Shown here: piece after piece, positions 8,290 through 16,487 of the stretch
Position numbering within the stretch: position 1 is the stretch's first letter
Layout: each line of letters begins with the position of its first letter
Assembly: GCA_025356395.1 (NCBI GenBank)
Contig: JANXTA010000151.1
Location: forward strand, 1 to 33,323
Reading direction: 5' to 3'
Source of the DNA: Betaproteobacteria bacterium
GTDB taxonomy: Bacteria > Pseudomonadota > Gammaproteobacteria > Burkholderiales > Burkholderiaceae_D
DNA: 33,323 nucleotides
Program-made: the position numbers and the translations under genes
The notes under the pieces: model-generated
The model's input: only the letters and a program-made list of their open reading frames with translations
The model's database searches: none
Told to the model about the DNA's origin: nothing

Positions 8290-9413
8290 CCCAAGAACCG
8301 CTAAGCCGCATGAAAATTCTGCTGGTCGACGACCTGCCCGAGAATCTGCTCGCGCTCTCGGCGCTGCTGCGACGCGACGACGTCGAACTGCTCGAAGCGC
8401 GTTCCGGCGCCGCGGCCCTCGAACTGCTGCTGGTGCACGAGTTCTCGCTCGCACTGGTCGACGTTCAGATGCCGGTGATGGACGGCTTCGAGCTCGCCGA
8501 ACTGATGCGCGGCAACGCACGCACGCGTTCGATCCCGATCATCTTCGTGACCGCTGGCGCGAGCGACGCGCGGCGGATCTTCATGGGCTACGAATCCGGG
8601 GCCGTCGACGTCCTCTTCAAGCCGATCGATCCGCACATCCTCCGGAGCAAGGTCGACGTGTTCATGGAACTCGCGAGGCAGCGGCAGCAACTCGCGCAGC
8701 AACTGAAGGAGAAGACCGAGACACTGCGCCTGCAGGAGATGTTCACCGCGATGCTGGGTCACGACCTGCGCGGTCCGCTGAGCGCGATCGTGATGGGCGC
8801 GATCCTGCTCGAGCGCAAGGCCACCGACGAGACCACCAGGCGGTCGGCCGCGCGCACGTTGTCCAGCGCCAAGCTGATGAGTCACATGATCGCGGACATG
8901 CTCGACCTCGCGCGGGTCCGGCTCGCCGGCGGCATCCCGATCCGCCATCAACGGGTCGATCTCGGGGCGTTGCTGCAGGAGTCGGTCGACGAGAAGCGCG
9001 CCGCCGCGCCCGATCGTCGCATCGAACTCGAGACCGCGGGACCTCTCGACGGCGACTGGGATGCGGCACGTCTGACGCAGGTCGTGGCCAACCTGATCGG
9101 CAACGCCCTCCAGCACGGCGAGGCCGGTTGCACGGTCGCGTGCAGGGCGGACGGCACGCACGTAGACCGGGTGGTCCTCTCGGTCAACAATGGCGGCCGC
9201 ATCGCCGAGGAGGTCCGGCGCCATGTTTTCGATCCGTTCCGCGGCCGCGATACGCATCGGGTCCGCGGCGATGGCCTCGGGCTTGGCCTCTACATCGTCG
9301 ACCAGATCGCGCGCGCGCACGGCGGCAGCGCGGACATCGTGAGCGACCAGGACCAGACCACGACCTTCCGCGTCATCCTGCCGCGCCGCGCGTCGGCCGG
9401 CGGTCGCGCCTGA
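8286..9413 (+). CDS. receiver-histidine kinase (REC-HisKA-HATPase)
   Basis: Soluble two-component protein, 375 aa. An N-terminal receiver (about residues 9-125: MKILLVDDLPENLLAL, phospho-Asp59 in VDVQMP, FKP end) is followed by a short helix rich in Gln and Leu. The HisKA has His159 in MLGHDLRGPL, and the HATPase has VVANLIGNALQHGEAG and GDGLGLGLYIV. No transmembrane segment is seen, so it is probably driven by phosphotransfer to its receiver. The GTG at 8286 overlaps the cheB stop (GTGA); an internal ATG at 8310 (MKILLVDD) is an alternative. The DSGxG box is altered to SVNNGGRIAEE, a variation that may lower kinase activity. Confidence 0.92.
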   Translation: MTQEPLSRMKILLVDDLPENLLALSALLRRDDVELLEARSGAAALELLLVHEFSLALVDVQMPVMDGFELAELMRGNARTRSIPIIFVTAGASDARRIFMGYESGAVDVLFKPIDPHILRSKVDVFMELARQRQQLAQQLKEKTETLRLQEMFTAMLGHDLRGPLSAIVMGAILLERKATDETTRRSAARTLSSAKLMSHMIADMLDLARVRLAGGIPIRHQRVDLGALLQESVDEKRAAAPDRRIELETAGPLDGDWDAARLTQVVANLIGNALQHGEAGCTVACRADGTHVDRVVLSVNNGGRIAEEVRRHVFDPFRGRDTHRVRGDGLGLGLYIVDQIARAHGGSADIVSDQDQTTTFRVILPRRASAGGRA

Positions 9414-9430
9414 ACTGGGAACGAATCGCC

Positions 9431-10075
9431 TTGCCATTCAAGTTCAAGAACACACGTCGCCGCATCCTGATCGTCGAGGACGACTGGGCCATCCTCGAGG
9501 TCCTCAAGCTGATGCTCGAACACGAGGGCCATGCGGTCACGACGGCCAAGCACGGCCGCGAAGCCGTCGCCATCGCGGCCGCCAAGCCCTTCGACATGGT
9601 GCTGATGGACATCTCGATGCCCGAGATGAACGGCATCGAAGTCGCGCGCTTCCTGCGCGATCACGAGCAGACCGCGAACATCCTGATCGGCATCCACACC
9701 GGACTCGACGAGCACTGGGTCCGCGAGCGCTTCTCCGACTACGACCTGTTCCTCACCAAGGCCACGGACACGGACGTGCTGGTCGAGAAGATCGCCAAGC
9801 TGTTCTCGCAACCGGTCGCGACCCGCGCGCGCCGGGTCGCCGCGCTCGAGGAACAGAGCTTCTCGTCCGACGATCTGCTGCGCGCGCGTCAGGCCTTGCG
9901 CGAGGCACTGGGCATCGGATCGCAGGACTTCGCGACCACGGCGTTCATCGCGGAACTGGGCGACGAGATCTCTCAGCTACGGCGTCTCGGACGTTCGGAC
10001 GCCGAGATCGCCGCATTGCTCGGCGCGGCCCTCGATCGCGACATCGCCGCAGGGCTGATCGAGAGTCAGCGCTAA
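9431..10075 (+). CDS. response regulator with uncharacterised helical C-terminal region
   Basis: A 214-aa protein. The receiver is about residues 9-130 ([20 protein letters not shown], phospho-Asp60 in [13 protein letters not shown], then [11 protein letters not shown] where a KP pair is usual). A roughly 75-residue helical tail has no recognised output domain ([19 protein letters not shown]...[16 protein letters not shown]). The start is probably TTG 9431 (MPFKFKN), with GGGA about 10 bases upstream; CTG 9410 is also in frame. It is the last gene of the kinase-cheR-cheB operon. Its stop overlaps the stop of the convergent dioxygenase gene in the bases CTAA. Confidence 0.87.
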   Translation: MPFKFKNTRRRILIVEDDWAILEVLKLMLEHEGHAVTTAKHGREAVAIAAAKPFDMVLMDISMPEMNGIEVARFLRDHEQTANILIGIHTGLDEHWVRERFSDYDLFLTKATDTDVLVEKIAKLFSQPVATRARRVAALEEQSFSSDDLLRARQALREALGIGSQDFATTAFIAELGDEISQLRRLGRSDAEIAALLGAALDRDIAAGLIESQR

Positions 10076-11109
10076 GCCGGCGCGGAGCGCCACAGGCCGA
10101 GTGCCTTCTGCACCGGACGGTCGGAGTAGCTGAACAGCACCGCGTCGTCGTCGGCCTCGTGCGAGACCGGCAGCCAGGACGGCGCGACGAAGATGTCGCG
10201 CGGGCCCCAGTCGAACGTGCGTTCGCCGATCGTCGTGCGGCCGCGGCCTTCGACGACGTTGTAGATCGTGCCGTCGGTGACGCGCTCCCCATTGCCCTTG
10301 AAGCCCTTGGGCAACAGCTGCATGAAGGTGCCCATGGTCGGGATCACCGAACCGCCGCTGGCCGGGTTGATGAACTGCATCTTGACGCCGTGGGCCGGAT
10401 GCAGCGGGCCGCTCCGCGCGAGCTTGTCGAGCGCTTCGCGGCTGCGATCGTAGGGATAGTGGAAGACCGGGCTGGTCTTCGTCGTCGGCTCCCAGTCGAC
10501 CGGCAGCATGTTGTTGCCGTAGCGGGTCAGCGCGTCGCCTTCGGGCTGCGTGACCGGCTGGGTCTCTTCGCCGAGGCGCTCGGCAAAGCTCGCATCGAGC
10601 ATGCGGATCAGCGGGATGTCGAGGCCGTCCATCCAGATCACCGGCTCTTCGCCGGGGTTGCCGTGGTCATGCCAGGTCCACGACGGCGTGATGATGAAGT
10701 CGCCTCGACGCATCGTGACGCGCTCGCCGTTGACGGCGGTGTACGCGCCCTCGCCCTCGATCACGAAGCGCAACGCCGACTGGGTGTGTCGATGGCTCGG
10801 CGCGACCTCGCCGGGCATGATCACCTGCAGGCCGCAGTACATCGTGTGCGTGATGGCCGACTGGCCGCGCAACGCCGGGTTCTCGAGGATCAGGACGCGT
10901 CGCTCGGCCTCCTTCGCGGTGATCAGGCGGCCCGCCTCGAGCAGGTAGTCGCGGATCGCGTCGTAGTGCCACTGGGCGGCGACGCAGGGCGAGTTGGGCT
11001 GCGGGATGACGAGGCTGCCGAGGACTTCCCACAGCGGCGTCATGTCGTGCTGGTCGATGCGCGCGTAGAAGCCCTGGCGCTCGTTGGTACTGGTGGGTTT
11101 GTCGAACAT
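10072..11109 (-). CDS. gentisate 1,2-dioxygenase
   Basis: Ring-cleaving Fe(II) dioxygenase that converts gentisate (2,5-dihydroxybenzoate) to maleylpyruvate, 345 aa, the family length. It has two cupin domains. The first has [20 protein letters not shown] and [10 protein letters not shown], with the iron-binding histidines. The second, around [15 protein letters not shown] and [12 protein letters not shown], is less metal-like, as is usual. ATG 11109 is preceded by AAGGAG with 6-bp spacing on the minus strand, so the longer open frame upstream is not used. No maleylpyruvate isomerase or fumarylpyruvate hydrolase gene is adjacent, so the rest of the pathway must lie elsewhere. Confidence 0.95.
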   Translation of the reverse strand: MFDKPTSTNERQGFYARIDQHDMTPLWEVLGSLVIPQPNSPCVAAQWHYDAIRDYLLEAGRLITAKEAERRVLILENPALRGQSAITHTMYCGLQVIMPGEVAPSHRHTQSALRFVIEGEGAYTAVNGERVTMRRGDFIITPSWTWHDHGNPGEEPVIWMDGLDIPLIRMLDASFAERLGEETQPVTQPEGDALTRYGNNMLPVDWEPTTKTSPVFHYPYDRSREALDKLARSGPLHPAHGVKMQFINPASGGSVIPTMGTFMQLLPKGFKGNGERVTDGTIYNVVEGRGRTTIGERTFDWGPRDIFVAPSWLPVSHEADDDAVLFSYSDRPVQKALGLWRSAPA

Positions 11110-11180
11110 GGTGGGCTCCTTGCACAGCGAGTCGCAAGGGTAGCCCTCGGCAGGGGATGGCGCAAAAGAGGAGAAAACCG

Positions 11181-11645
11181 CTACTTCCCGAGGATCACCG
11201 ACTCGTGCGCCACCACGATCCGCCAACCCTCGGGCCGCTTCCTTCAGATCGAGGTCGCCACGACCTTGGCGCTGCCCGACCTCCCGTCCGGCTTCGGACT
11301 GATCACGGTCATCATCTGGAACGTCGCGGCCATAGCGGGATCGATCACCGTGATCTCGGGCGCGCTTTCGAGCGGGTAGAGCGCCTTCGACTTGCCGCCG
11401 TCCCACCATTGCAGTTGCTGGTCCCGGACCAGCTGCCAACCATGCATCGCCTGGTCATCGAAGGTGACGACGAGCGAGGGCTCATGCAGGGGCACGGCCA
11501 TGAAGGGGTCGGTGTCGTGGGCGTTCGCCGCCTGCAGCATCTCGTCCGGTAATGGCTGCACCTGTTCCTGGACCGGCGGGGCGGCGAACGCGGGTCTTCC
11601 CACGAGCACGCAGGCAACGAGCGCCAGTTGGACGAGGCTCCTCAT
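11181..11645 (-). pseudogene. exported SnoaL/DUF4440-like protein, interrupted by an in-frame UGA
   Basis: The open part (11244-11645) encodes 133 aa. It has a signal peptide (MRSLVQLALVACVLVGRPAFA) and an NTF2-like fold pattern: an ANAHDTDPFMAVPLHEPSLVV helix/strand, then a body ending [13 protein letters not shown] (11244-11246) then interrupts the frame. Beyond it the same frame continues for 20 codons, [20 protein letters not shown], and ends at TAG (11181-11183). That tail is what SnoaL/DUF4440 C-termini look like (x-W-x-K-R-x-x-G-W-R-I-V). The TGA therefore sits where a Trp (TGG) is expected, a one-base nonsense change. Its start lies one base past the DUF1653 stop, suggesting one transcript. 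Function unknown. Confidence 0.75.
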
Positions 11646-11646
11646 G

Positions 11647-11889
11647 TCAGGTGTCCGACGCGTCGAACGCGGCGAACCTGAGCTGCATCACGCCATCGAC
11701 TTCGATCCTCTCGAAGAACATCGCATACGGCCGCACCCACAGCGCCGCTTCGCCATACAGCGGGCGATACAGGATCAGCGGTTCGAGCGTTTCGCTGTGG
11801 CGCGCGACCCCGATCACTTCGTACTCGCCGCCCTTGTAGTGGCGATAGCGACCGAGCCGCGGTTCGGGGAGCGGAGGGAGATCGTTCAT
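11647..11889 (-). CDS. DUF1653 domain protein
   Basis: Small 80-aa cytoplasmic protein matching DUF1653: GRYRHYKGGEYEVIGVARHS, LEPLILYRPLYG and LWVRPYAMFFERI occur in the family order. Biochemical function is unknown. ATG 11889 gives the standard family start. The same frame is open upstream to 12381 only because the toxin gene upstream has lost one base (see 11990-12285), so a longer fused call would be an artefact. It precedes the SnoaL-like pseudogene by one base. Confidence 0.88.
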   Translation of the reverse strand: MNDLPPLPEPRLGRYRHYKGGEYEVIGVARHSETLEPLILYRPLYGEAALWVRPYAMFFERIEVDGVMQLRFAAFDASDT

Positions 11890-11989
11890 CGAGTCAATTT
11901 GATCACGATCGATGCAATGTGGGCGAATGGCTTGGAGGCACGCACCACGCGCTCTGCTTCGCCGTCGGGAGTGTAGGAAGGGCCGATAT

Positions 11990-12285
11990 TCAGACTCCAG
12001 GCCAACTACCACGGCTCGAATGCCGAACAGAAAGCACTTCGAGCCGCGAGTGACGAACATGGTAGTGAACCCAGTATCGAATGCGGTCGACATGAAAGCG
12101 ACGGACGTCTGGTGATCGCGTATCGACAGGAGAACCCAGCGACGGGTACTGGACGAGAAGGCGAGAGCCGCCTCGAGATCCTTGCGCACCGCGCCGGGGG
12201 TCCCAGGTCGATTGGCGGACCACCACGTTGCGATCCGGTCGATCTCGCTGACAGCGCGACGGGAAACGAAGAACTGGAGCGCCAC
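11990..12285 (-). pseudogene. ParE/RelE-family toxin, disrupted by a one-base frameshift
   Basis: Read from GTG 12285, frame A gives VALQFFVSRRAVSEIDRI...VRKDLEAALA (42 residues), the N-terminal helices of a ParE-type toxin. The C-terminal half lies in another frame: LLVQYPSLG, then RRFHVDRIRYWVHYHV and LEVLSVRHSSRG, ending at 11990. Joining them at about 12160-12161 needs one extra base and gives about 98 aa, the usual ParE length, with the family's R-Y-hydrophobic-Y and HSSRG motifs intact. The gene starts 2 bp after the antitoxin stop, the normal antitoxin-toxin order. A true one-base deletion or a sequencing error explains it equally well. Confidence 0.82.
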
Positions 12286-12287
12286 AT

Positions 12288-12509
12288 CTATCCGTGTCGA
12301 CGCAGCTGTTCGAAAAAAACGGTCCCGGGAATCAGCTCGCCCCGATCGGCCTCGGCGATCCCGATATCGAGTTCCGTGCATTCCTCGGGCGACAGCACGA
12401 CGGCTCCGTCGTTCTCGCGCGTCACGACATAGACGTCAGTCCCGTCGGCAATACCCGAATCATTGAGGACGACCTTGCCAGAGATCACGGTGCCGGTGGA
12501 AATGCGCAT
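12288..12509 (-). CDS. antitoxin-like protein of the disrupted ParE-type pair
   Basis: A 73-aa acidic protein. Its N-terminus, MRISTGTVISGKVVLND, resembles the swapped-hairpin start of small antitoxins paired with ParE/RelE toxins. It is followed by GTDVYVVTREND and an acidic helix ending IAEADRGELIPGTVFFEQL, where the IAEADRGE stretch is typical of this antitoxin group. The gene is intact while its toxin is frameshifted, a state that is harmless to the cell. Assignment rests on pattern and on gene order; the exact family is not certain. Confidence 0.75.
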   Translation of the reverse strand: MRISTGTVISGKVVLNDSGIADGTDVYVVTRENDGAVVLSPEECTELDIGIAEADRGELIPGTVFFEQLRRHG

Positions 12510-12609
12510 CGTTCGAGGTTACTCCGCGCAATTGCTGGTCCGCATCAACTGAACGAACAAATGGACGGATCAAGTTCCTCGCTCGTGGCCCTGAAAAAAT
12601 GCCTAGTCA

Positions 12610-15600
12610 TCAACCCCGGACCATCAGCAACCGATCCAGCAGCAACGCGACATGCACCGCCTCGCGCTGCGCCCCGTCCGCGATCTGGTGACGGCAGCTC
12701 GTGCCATCGGCCACCACGATCGCGTCGGGCTGCCTGCGCACCGCGGGCAGCAATGCGGCTTCGGCCATCTGCATCGACACCTCGTGATGCTTCGCCTCGT
12801 AGCCGAAGCTGCCGGCCATGCCGCAACACGAGCTCTCGATCAGCTCGGGCTTCGCCCCGGGGATCAGTCGCAGCACGTCAAGGATCGGGGTCACCGCGCC
12901 GAAGGCCTTCTGGTGGCAATGGCCGTGCAGCAGGATCGGCGCGTCTGCTGCCTTCAACGAGACCGCGAAGCGACCGGCCCTGGCCTCGCGCGCGACGAAC
13001 TCCTCGAACAGCAGCGCCTGCGCCCCGACGATCTTCGCGCGCTCCCCGAGACCCATCGCCAGCGCCTCGTCGCGCAAGGTCAGCAGGCACGACGGCTCGA
13101 GCCCGACGATGGCGATGCCGGCCCGGGCGAACGGCAGCAGTGCATCGATCAACGCACCGGCCTTGGCCTTCGCCGCATCCACCATGCCGCTCGCGAGATA
13201 GGTCCGTCCGCAGCAGTGATGGCCCCCCGCCTTCTCAACCGTGTGGAGCACGTAACCCGCGGCCTTCAGCACGCGCGCCGCCGCCCACGCGTTCTCGCTC
13301 TCGAACGTGCCGTTGAACGTGTCGACGAAAAGAACGGCCGTCTTGTCGCCGGCCGCGGCGTGCGCGAGTGTCGCGTCCGCGTCTGCGAACAGCGAACGAT
13401 CGCCGGCCTTCCAGAACGTGTCCGAGCGCCAGCGCGGCAACGTGCGCTTCGCCGAAAAACCGAACCACTTCTCGCTCAGCGCCGCGGCACCCGGCAGGCG
13501 ATCGCGCAAGTTCATCAGCCACGGCAGACGACTCGCCGTCGCCGCGTAATCGGGCAGCTTCGCGACCAGCCTGTCCTTGAAGCTCCAGCCGTGCTTCGCG
13601 TTGTAGTGCGACAGGAACTCGACCTTCATGCGCGCCATGTCGACACCGGTTGGACAGTCGCGCTTGCAGCCCTTGCAACTCACGCAGAGGTCCATCGTCT
13701 CGTGCATGGCCTCGCTGGTGAACGCATCGGGACCAAGTTGCCCCGAGATCGCGAGTCGCAGCGTGTTGGCGCGCCCGCGCGTCAGGTGCTGCTCGTCGCG
13801 CGTGACGCGATAGCTCGGACACATCGTGCCCGTGTCGAACTTGCGGCAGTGGCCGTTGTTGTTGCACATCTCGACGGCCTTCGCGAAGCCGCCGGTGTTG
13901 TCGCCGCCGGTGCCGGGTGCCGTCGTCTGCTCGGTCATCGGGTCGTTCGTCACGTCCCAGGCGGACCAGTCGAGCGCGGTCTTGAGCGCGATGGTCCGGT
14001 ACGGCATCGGAGCGGTCGAAGGCGGGAAGCGGAACAGCGACCCGTCGTCCATTTGCGGCGGGTCGATGATCTTGCCGGGGTTGAAGAGGCCGATCGGATC
14101 GAGCTTGTTCTTGATCGCGCGGAAGGCGTCGTTGATCGCGGGACCGAACTGCCACGCGATCCATTCGCCGCGACAGAGACCATCGCCGTGCTCGCCGCTA
14201 TACGCACCTTTGTACTTGCGGACCAGTGCCGCGGCCTCGTCGGCGATCGCGCGCATGTCGGCAGCGCCCTGCGCCCGCATGTCGAGGATCGGCCGCACGT
14301 GCAGCGTGCCGACCGATGCGTGCGCGTACCAGGTGCCACGCGTGCCGTGACGCGCGAAGGTCTCGGTCAGCGCGTCCGTGTATGCGGCGAGGTGTTCGAG
14401 CGGTACCGCACAGTCCTCGATGAAGCTCACCGGCTTCCCGTCGCCCCTGAGGCTCATCATGATGTTGAGACCGGCCTTGCGCACTTCCCACAGGTTCTTC
14501 TGGATCGCCGGGTCGGGCATCTCGACCACGCTATCCGGCAGCCCGAGGTCGCCCATCAGCGCGACCAGGTCCTTGAGCTTCGCGAGCAGGAGCGAACGAT
14601 CGTCGCCCGCGAATTCAACGAGCAGGATCGCCGCGGGCTTGTCGATCAGCGCGACCTCGATCGCCGGACGGAACGCCGGGTTGCTCAAGCTGAGATCGAT
14701 CATCGTACGATCGACCAGCTCGACCGCCGTGGGTCCGAGCTTGACCAGGTGCTGCGGCGCGTCCATCGCCGCATGGAAAGTCGGAAAGTTGACGATGCCG
14801 AGCACCTTGTCGCGCGGCAGTTCCGCTAGTTGCAAAGTCAACGATTTCGTGAAGCCGAGGGTACCCTCGGCACCGACCAGAAGGTGCGCGAGATTGACGC
14901 TGCCGTCGGCGGTGTACGGCTTCTCGCTCTGCGGGTCGAAGATGTCGAGGTTGTAGCCGGCCACGCGGCGGAGCATCTTCGGCCAGTGCTCGGCGATCTC
15001 CGCGCGACGCTCGACCGCCAGGCCGTGCACGAACGACGCGATGGCTGCTTCCTTCGATCCGAGCGACGACACCGGTCCGAAGTCCACCAGCGATCCGTCC
15101 GACAGCCACGTGCTCATGCCCAGGACGTTGTGGACCATGTTGCCGTAGGCGATCGAACGCGAGCCGCACGAGTTGTTGCCGGCCATGCCGCCGAGCGTGG
15201 CCTGCGCGCTGGTCGAGACGTCGACCGGATACCAGAGGCCGTGCTGCTTCAACTGCGCGTTGAGATGGTCGAGCACGAGGCCGGGCTCGACCGTCGCGGT
15301 GCGGCCTTCGACGTCCACGTCCAGCACGCGGCGCAGGTACTTGGAGTCGTCGATCACCAGCGCCGCGCCGGTGGTCTGGCCGCACTGGCTGGTGCCGCCG
15401 CCGCGCGGTAGGACCGGCACCTTGAGGTCGCGTGCGATGTCCAGCGCGGTCGTGACGTCGCGCTCGGTCTTCGGGACCAGCACGCCGACCGGCATGATCT
15501 GATAGATCGACGCGTCGGTGGCATAGCGTCCTCGCGAGCCGGCGTCGAACAGCACCTCGCCTTCGGTCTCGCTGCGCAAGCGTCGTTCGAGCGCGTTCGA

Positions 15601-15663
15601 TATTTCGTTGGAGGGCAGGGCCGCACCGAGCGGCATCAGGGTCTGCTTCGTGTCGATCTTCAT
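12610..15663 (-). CDS. ydiJ: YdiJ-type FAD/Fe-S D-2-hydroxyglutarate dehydrogenase
   Basis: Large flavo-iron-sulfur oxidoreductase, 1017 aa (E. coli YdiJ is about 1018 aa). Residues about 45-270 form an FAD_binding_4 domain with PRGGGTSQCG near residue 82 and GGMAGNNSCGSRSIAYG. An FAD-oxidase C domain follows (DPIGLFNPGKIIDPP). Next comes a 4Fe-4S region with CVSCKGCKRDCP (about 655-668). The C-terminal CCG repeats are HHCCGRT and SSCCGMAGSFG. YdiJ proteins oxidise D-2-hydroxyglutarate; glycolate or D-lactate are less likely substrates by length and domain order. ATG 15663 is chosen because it overlaps the gntR stop (ATGA). Confidence 0.9.
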   Translation of the reverse strand: MKIDTKQTLMPLGAALPSNEISNALERRLRSETEGEVLFDAGSRGRYATDASIYQIMPVGVLVPKTERDVTTALDIARDLKVPVLPRGGGTSQCGQTTGAALVIDDSKYLRRVLDVDVEGRTATVEPGLVLDHLNAQLKQHGLWYPVDVSTSAQATLGGMAGNNSCGSRSIAYGNMVHNVLGMSTWLSDGSLVDFGPVSSLGSKEAAIASFVHGLAVERRAEIAEHWPKMLRRVAGYNLDIFDPQSEKPYTADGSVNLAHLLVGAEGTLGFTKSLTLQLAELPRDKVLGIVNFPTFHAAMDAPQHLVKLGPTAVELVDRTMIDLSLSNPAFRPAIEVALIDKPAAILLVEFAGDDRSLLLAKLKDLVALMGDLGLPDSVVEMPDPAIQKNLWEVRKAGLNIMMSLRGDGKPVSFIEDCAVPLEHLAAYTDALTETFARHGTRGTWYAHASVGTLHVRPILDMRAQGAADMRAIADEAAALVRKYKGAYSGEHGDGLCRGEWIAWQFGPAINDAFRAIKNKLDPIGLFNPGKIIDPPQMDDGSLFRFPPSTAPMPYRTIALKTALDWSAWDVTNDPMTEQTTAPGTGGDNTGGFAKAVEMCNNNGHCRKFDTGTMCPSYRVTRDEQHLTRGRANTLRLAISGQLGPDAFTSEAMHETMDLCVSCKGCKRDCPTGVDMARMKVEFLSHYNAKHGWSFKDRLVAKLPDYAATASRLPWLMNLRDRLPGAAALSEKWFGFSAKRTLPRWRSDTFWKAGDRSLFADADATLAHAAAGDKTAVLFVDTFNGTFESENAWAAARVLKAAGYVLHTVEKAGGHHCCGRTYLASGMVDAAKAKAGALIDALLPFARAGIAIVGLEPSCLLTLRDEALAMGLGERAKIVGAQALLFEEFVAREARAGRFAVSLKAADAPILLHGHCHQKAFGAVTPILDVLRLIPGAKPELIESSCCGMAGSFGYEAKHHEVSMQMAEAALLPAVRRQPDAIVVADGTSCRHQIADGAQREAVHVALLLDRLLMVRG

Positions 15664-16361
15664 GACGCGGCCATTACCGGATAGATCTCGCCGGCACGCA
15701 GCAGCGCCAGCACGCTGTCGCGCTTGTGATGCAGGTGGACGATCAGCACGTGGCGCAGCGCAGCCCCATCGCGCGCGTCGAGCGCCTCGATCATCGTCCC
15801 GTGCTCCTTCACGGCCGTCTGCCACTTCCGGTCGTCCTGATTGGTGCGAAAGCGCAGCGACTGCACGCGGGCATTGACCGACGCGTACGTACTGGCGAGG
15901 ACCGGGTTGCGCGCCGCAACGTTGATCGCGCGGTGAATGTTCGCGTTGATGCGGTAATAGCCCGACAGGTCGCGACGCGCATGGCAGGCCAGCATCTCGA
16001 AGTGCAGCGCGCGGATCTCGGTGCGCTCTTCGTCGGTGATGCGTTGCGCCGCGAGTTCGCCCGACATGCCTTCGAGCATCGCCAGCAGTTCGAACGTGTG
16101 CATCACGTCATCCTCGTCCAGCTTGACCGCGACCGCGCCGCGATTGGGCAGCAGGTCGACGAGCCCTTCGGCAGCCAGCAGCTTGATCGCCTCGCGCAGC
16201 GGCGTGCGCGACACGTGCAGTTGCTCGCAGAGCTCGCGTTCATTGAGCTTCGCGCCGGGCGCGAGCTGCCCCTCGATCAGCATCGTGCGCAGTCGCGCGG
16301 CGACCCGGTCATGCAGCGACAGGCTGAAAACGTGGGCAACTTCGTGAACGACTTCGACCAT
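15660..16361 (-). CDS. GntR/FCD-family transcriptional regulator
   Basis: A 233-aa FadR-subfamily regulator. The winged HTH is about residues 8-75 (LHDRVAARLRTMLIEGQLAPGAKLNERELCEQLHVSRTPLREAI, then LLPNRGAVAV). The all-helical FCD ligand domain follows (TFELLAMLEGMSGELAA; metal-site-like histidines in YYRINANIHRAI and EHGTMIEALDARD). ATG 16361 has AAGGAG 8 bp upstream. It is co-transcribed with ydiJ and divergent from the aminotransferase, so it probably controls both, with a hydroxy- or keto-acid as ligand. The ligand is inferred from context only. Confidence 0.92.
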   Translation of the reverse strand: MVEVVHEVAHVFSLSLHDRVAARLRTMLIEGQLAPGAKLNERELCEQLHVSRTPLREAIKLLAAEGLVDLLPNRGAVAVKLDEDDVMHTFELLAMLEGMSGELAAQRITDEERTEIRALHFEMLACHARRDLSGYYRINANIHRAINVAARNPVLASTYASVNARVQSLRFRTNQDDRKWQTAVKEHGTMIEALDARDGAALRHVLIVHLHHKRDSVLALLRAGEIYPVMAAS

Positions 16362-16383
16362 TCTATTTTCTCCTTGTCGCAGT

Positions 16384-16395
16384 TTTGCATGCAAA
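16384..16395. promoter_or_regulatory. perfect 12-bp palindrome between gntR and the aminotransferase gene
   Basis: TTTGCATGCAAA is fully self-complementary and lies 22 bp before the gntR start on its side and about 92 bp before the aminotransferase ATG. It is AT-rich within a GC-rich neighbourhood and sits in the 126-bp divergent promoter region, which makes it a candidate operator for the adjacent GntR/FCD regulator. It does not match the published FadR consensus closely, so the assignment is positional. Confidence 0.45.
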
Positions 16396-16487
16396 TTCTA
16401 CCGCCGATAACAGCATGCCTTATCCCTGTTTGCTTGCGACTTTGTATTTTGAATGCGAAACTATCGCCAAATTTCTTGGAGGCCGCC

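Noticed and set aside
11647-12285. Single protein fusing a toxin start to DUF1653
   Set aside because: The fusion arises from a one-base shift; the toxin C-terminus is recognisable in another frame and DUF1653 has its own start.
12652-14829. 725-aa plus-strand open frame opposite ydiJ
   Set aside because: Antisense shadow; ydiJ has complete FAD and Fe-S motifs on the minus strand.
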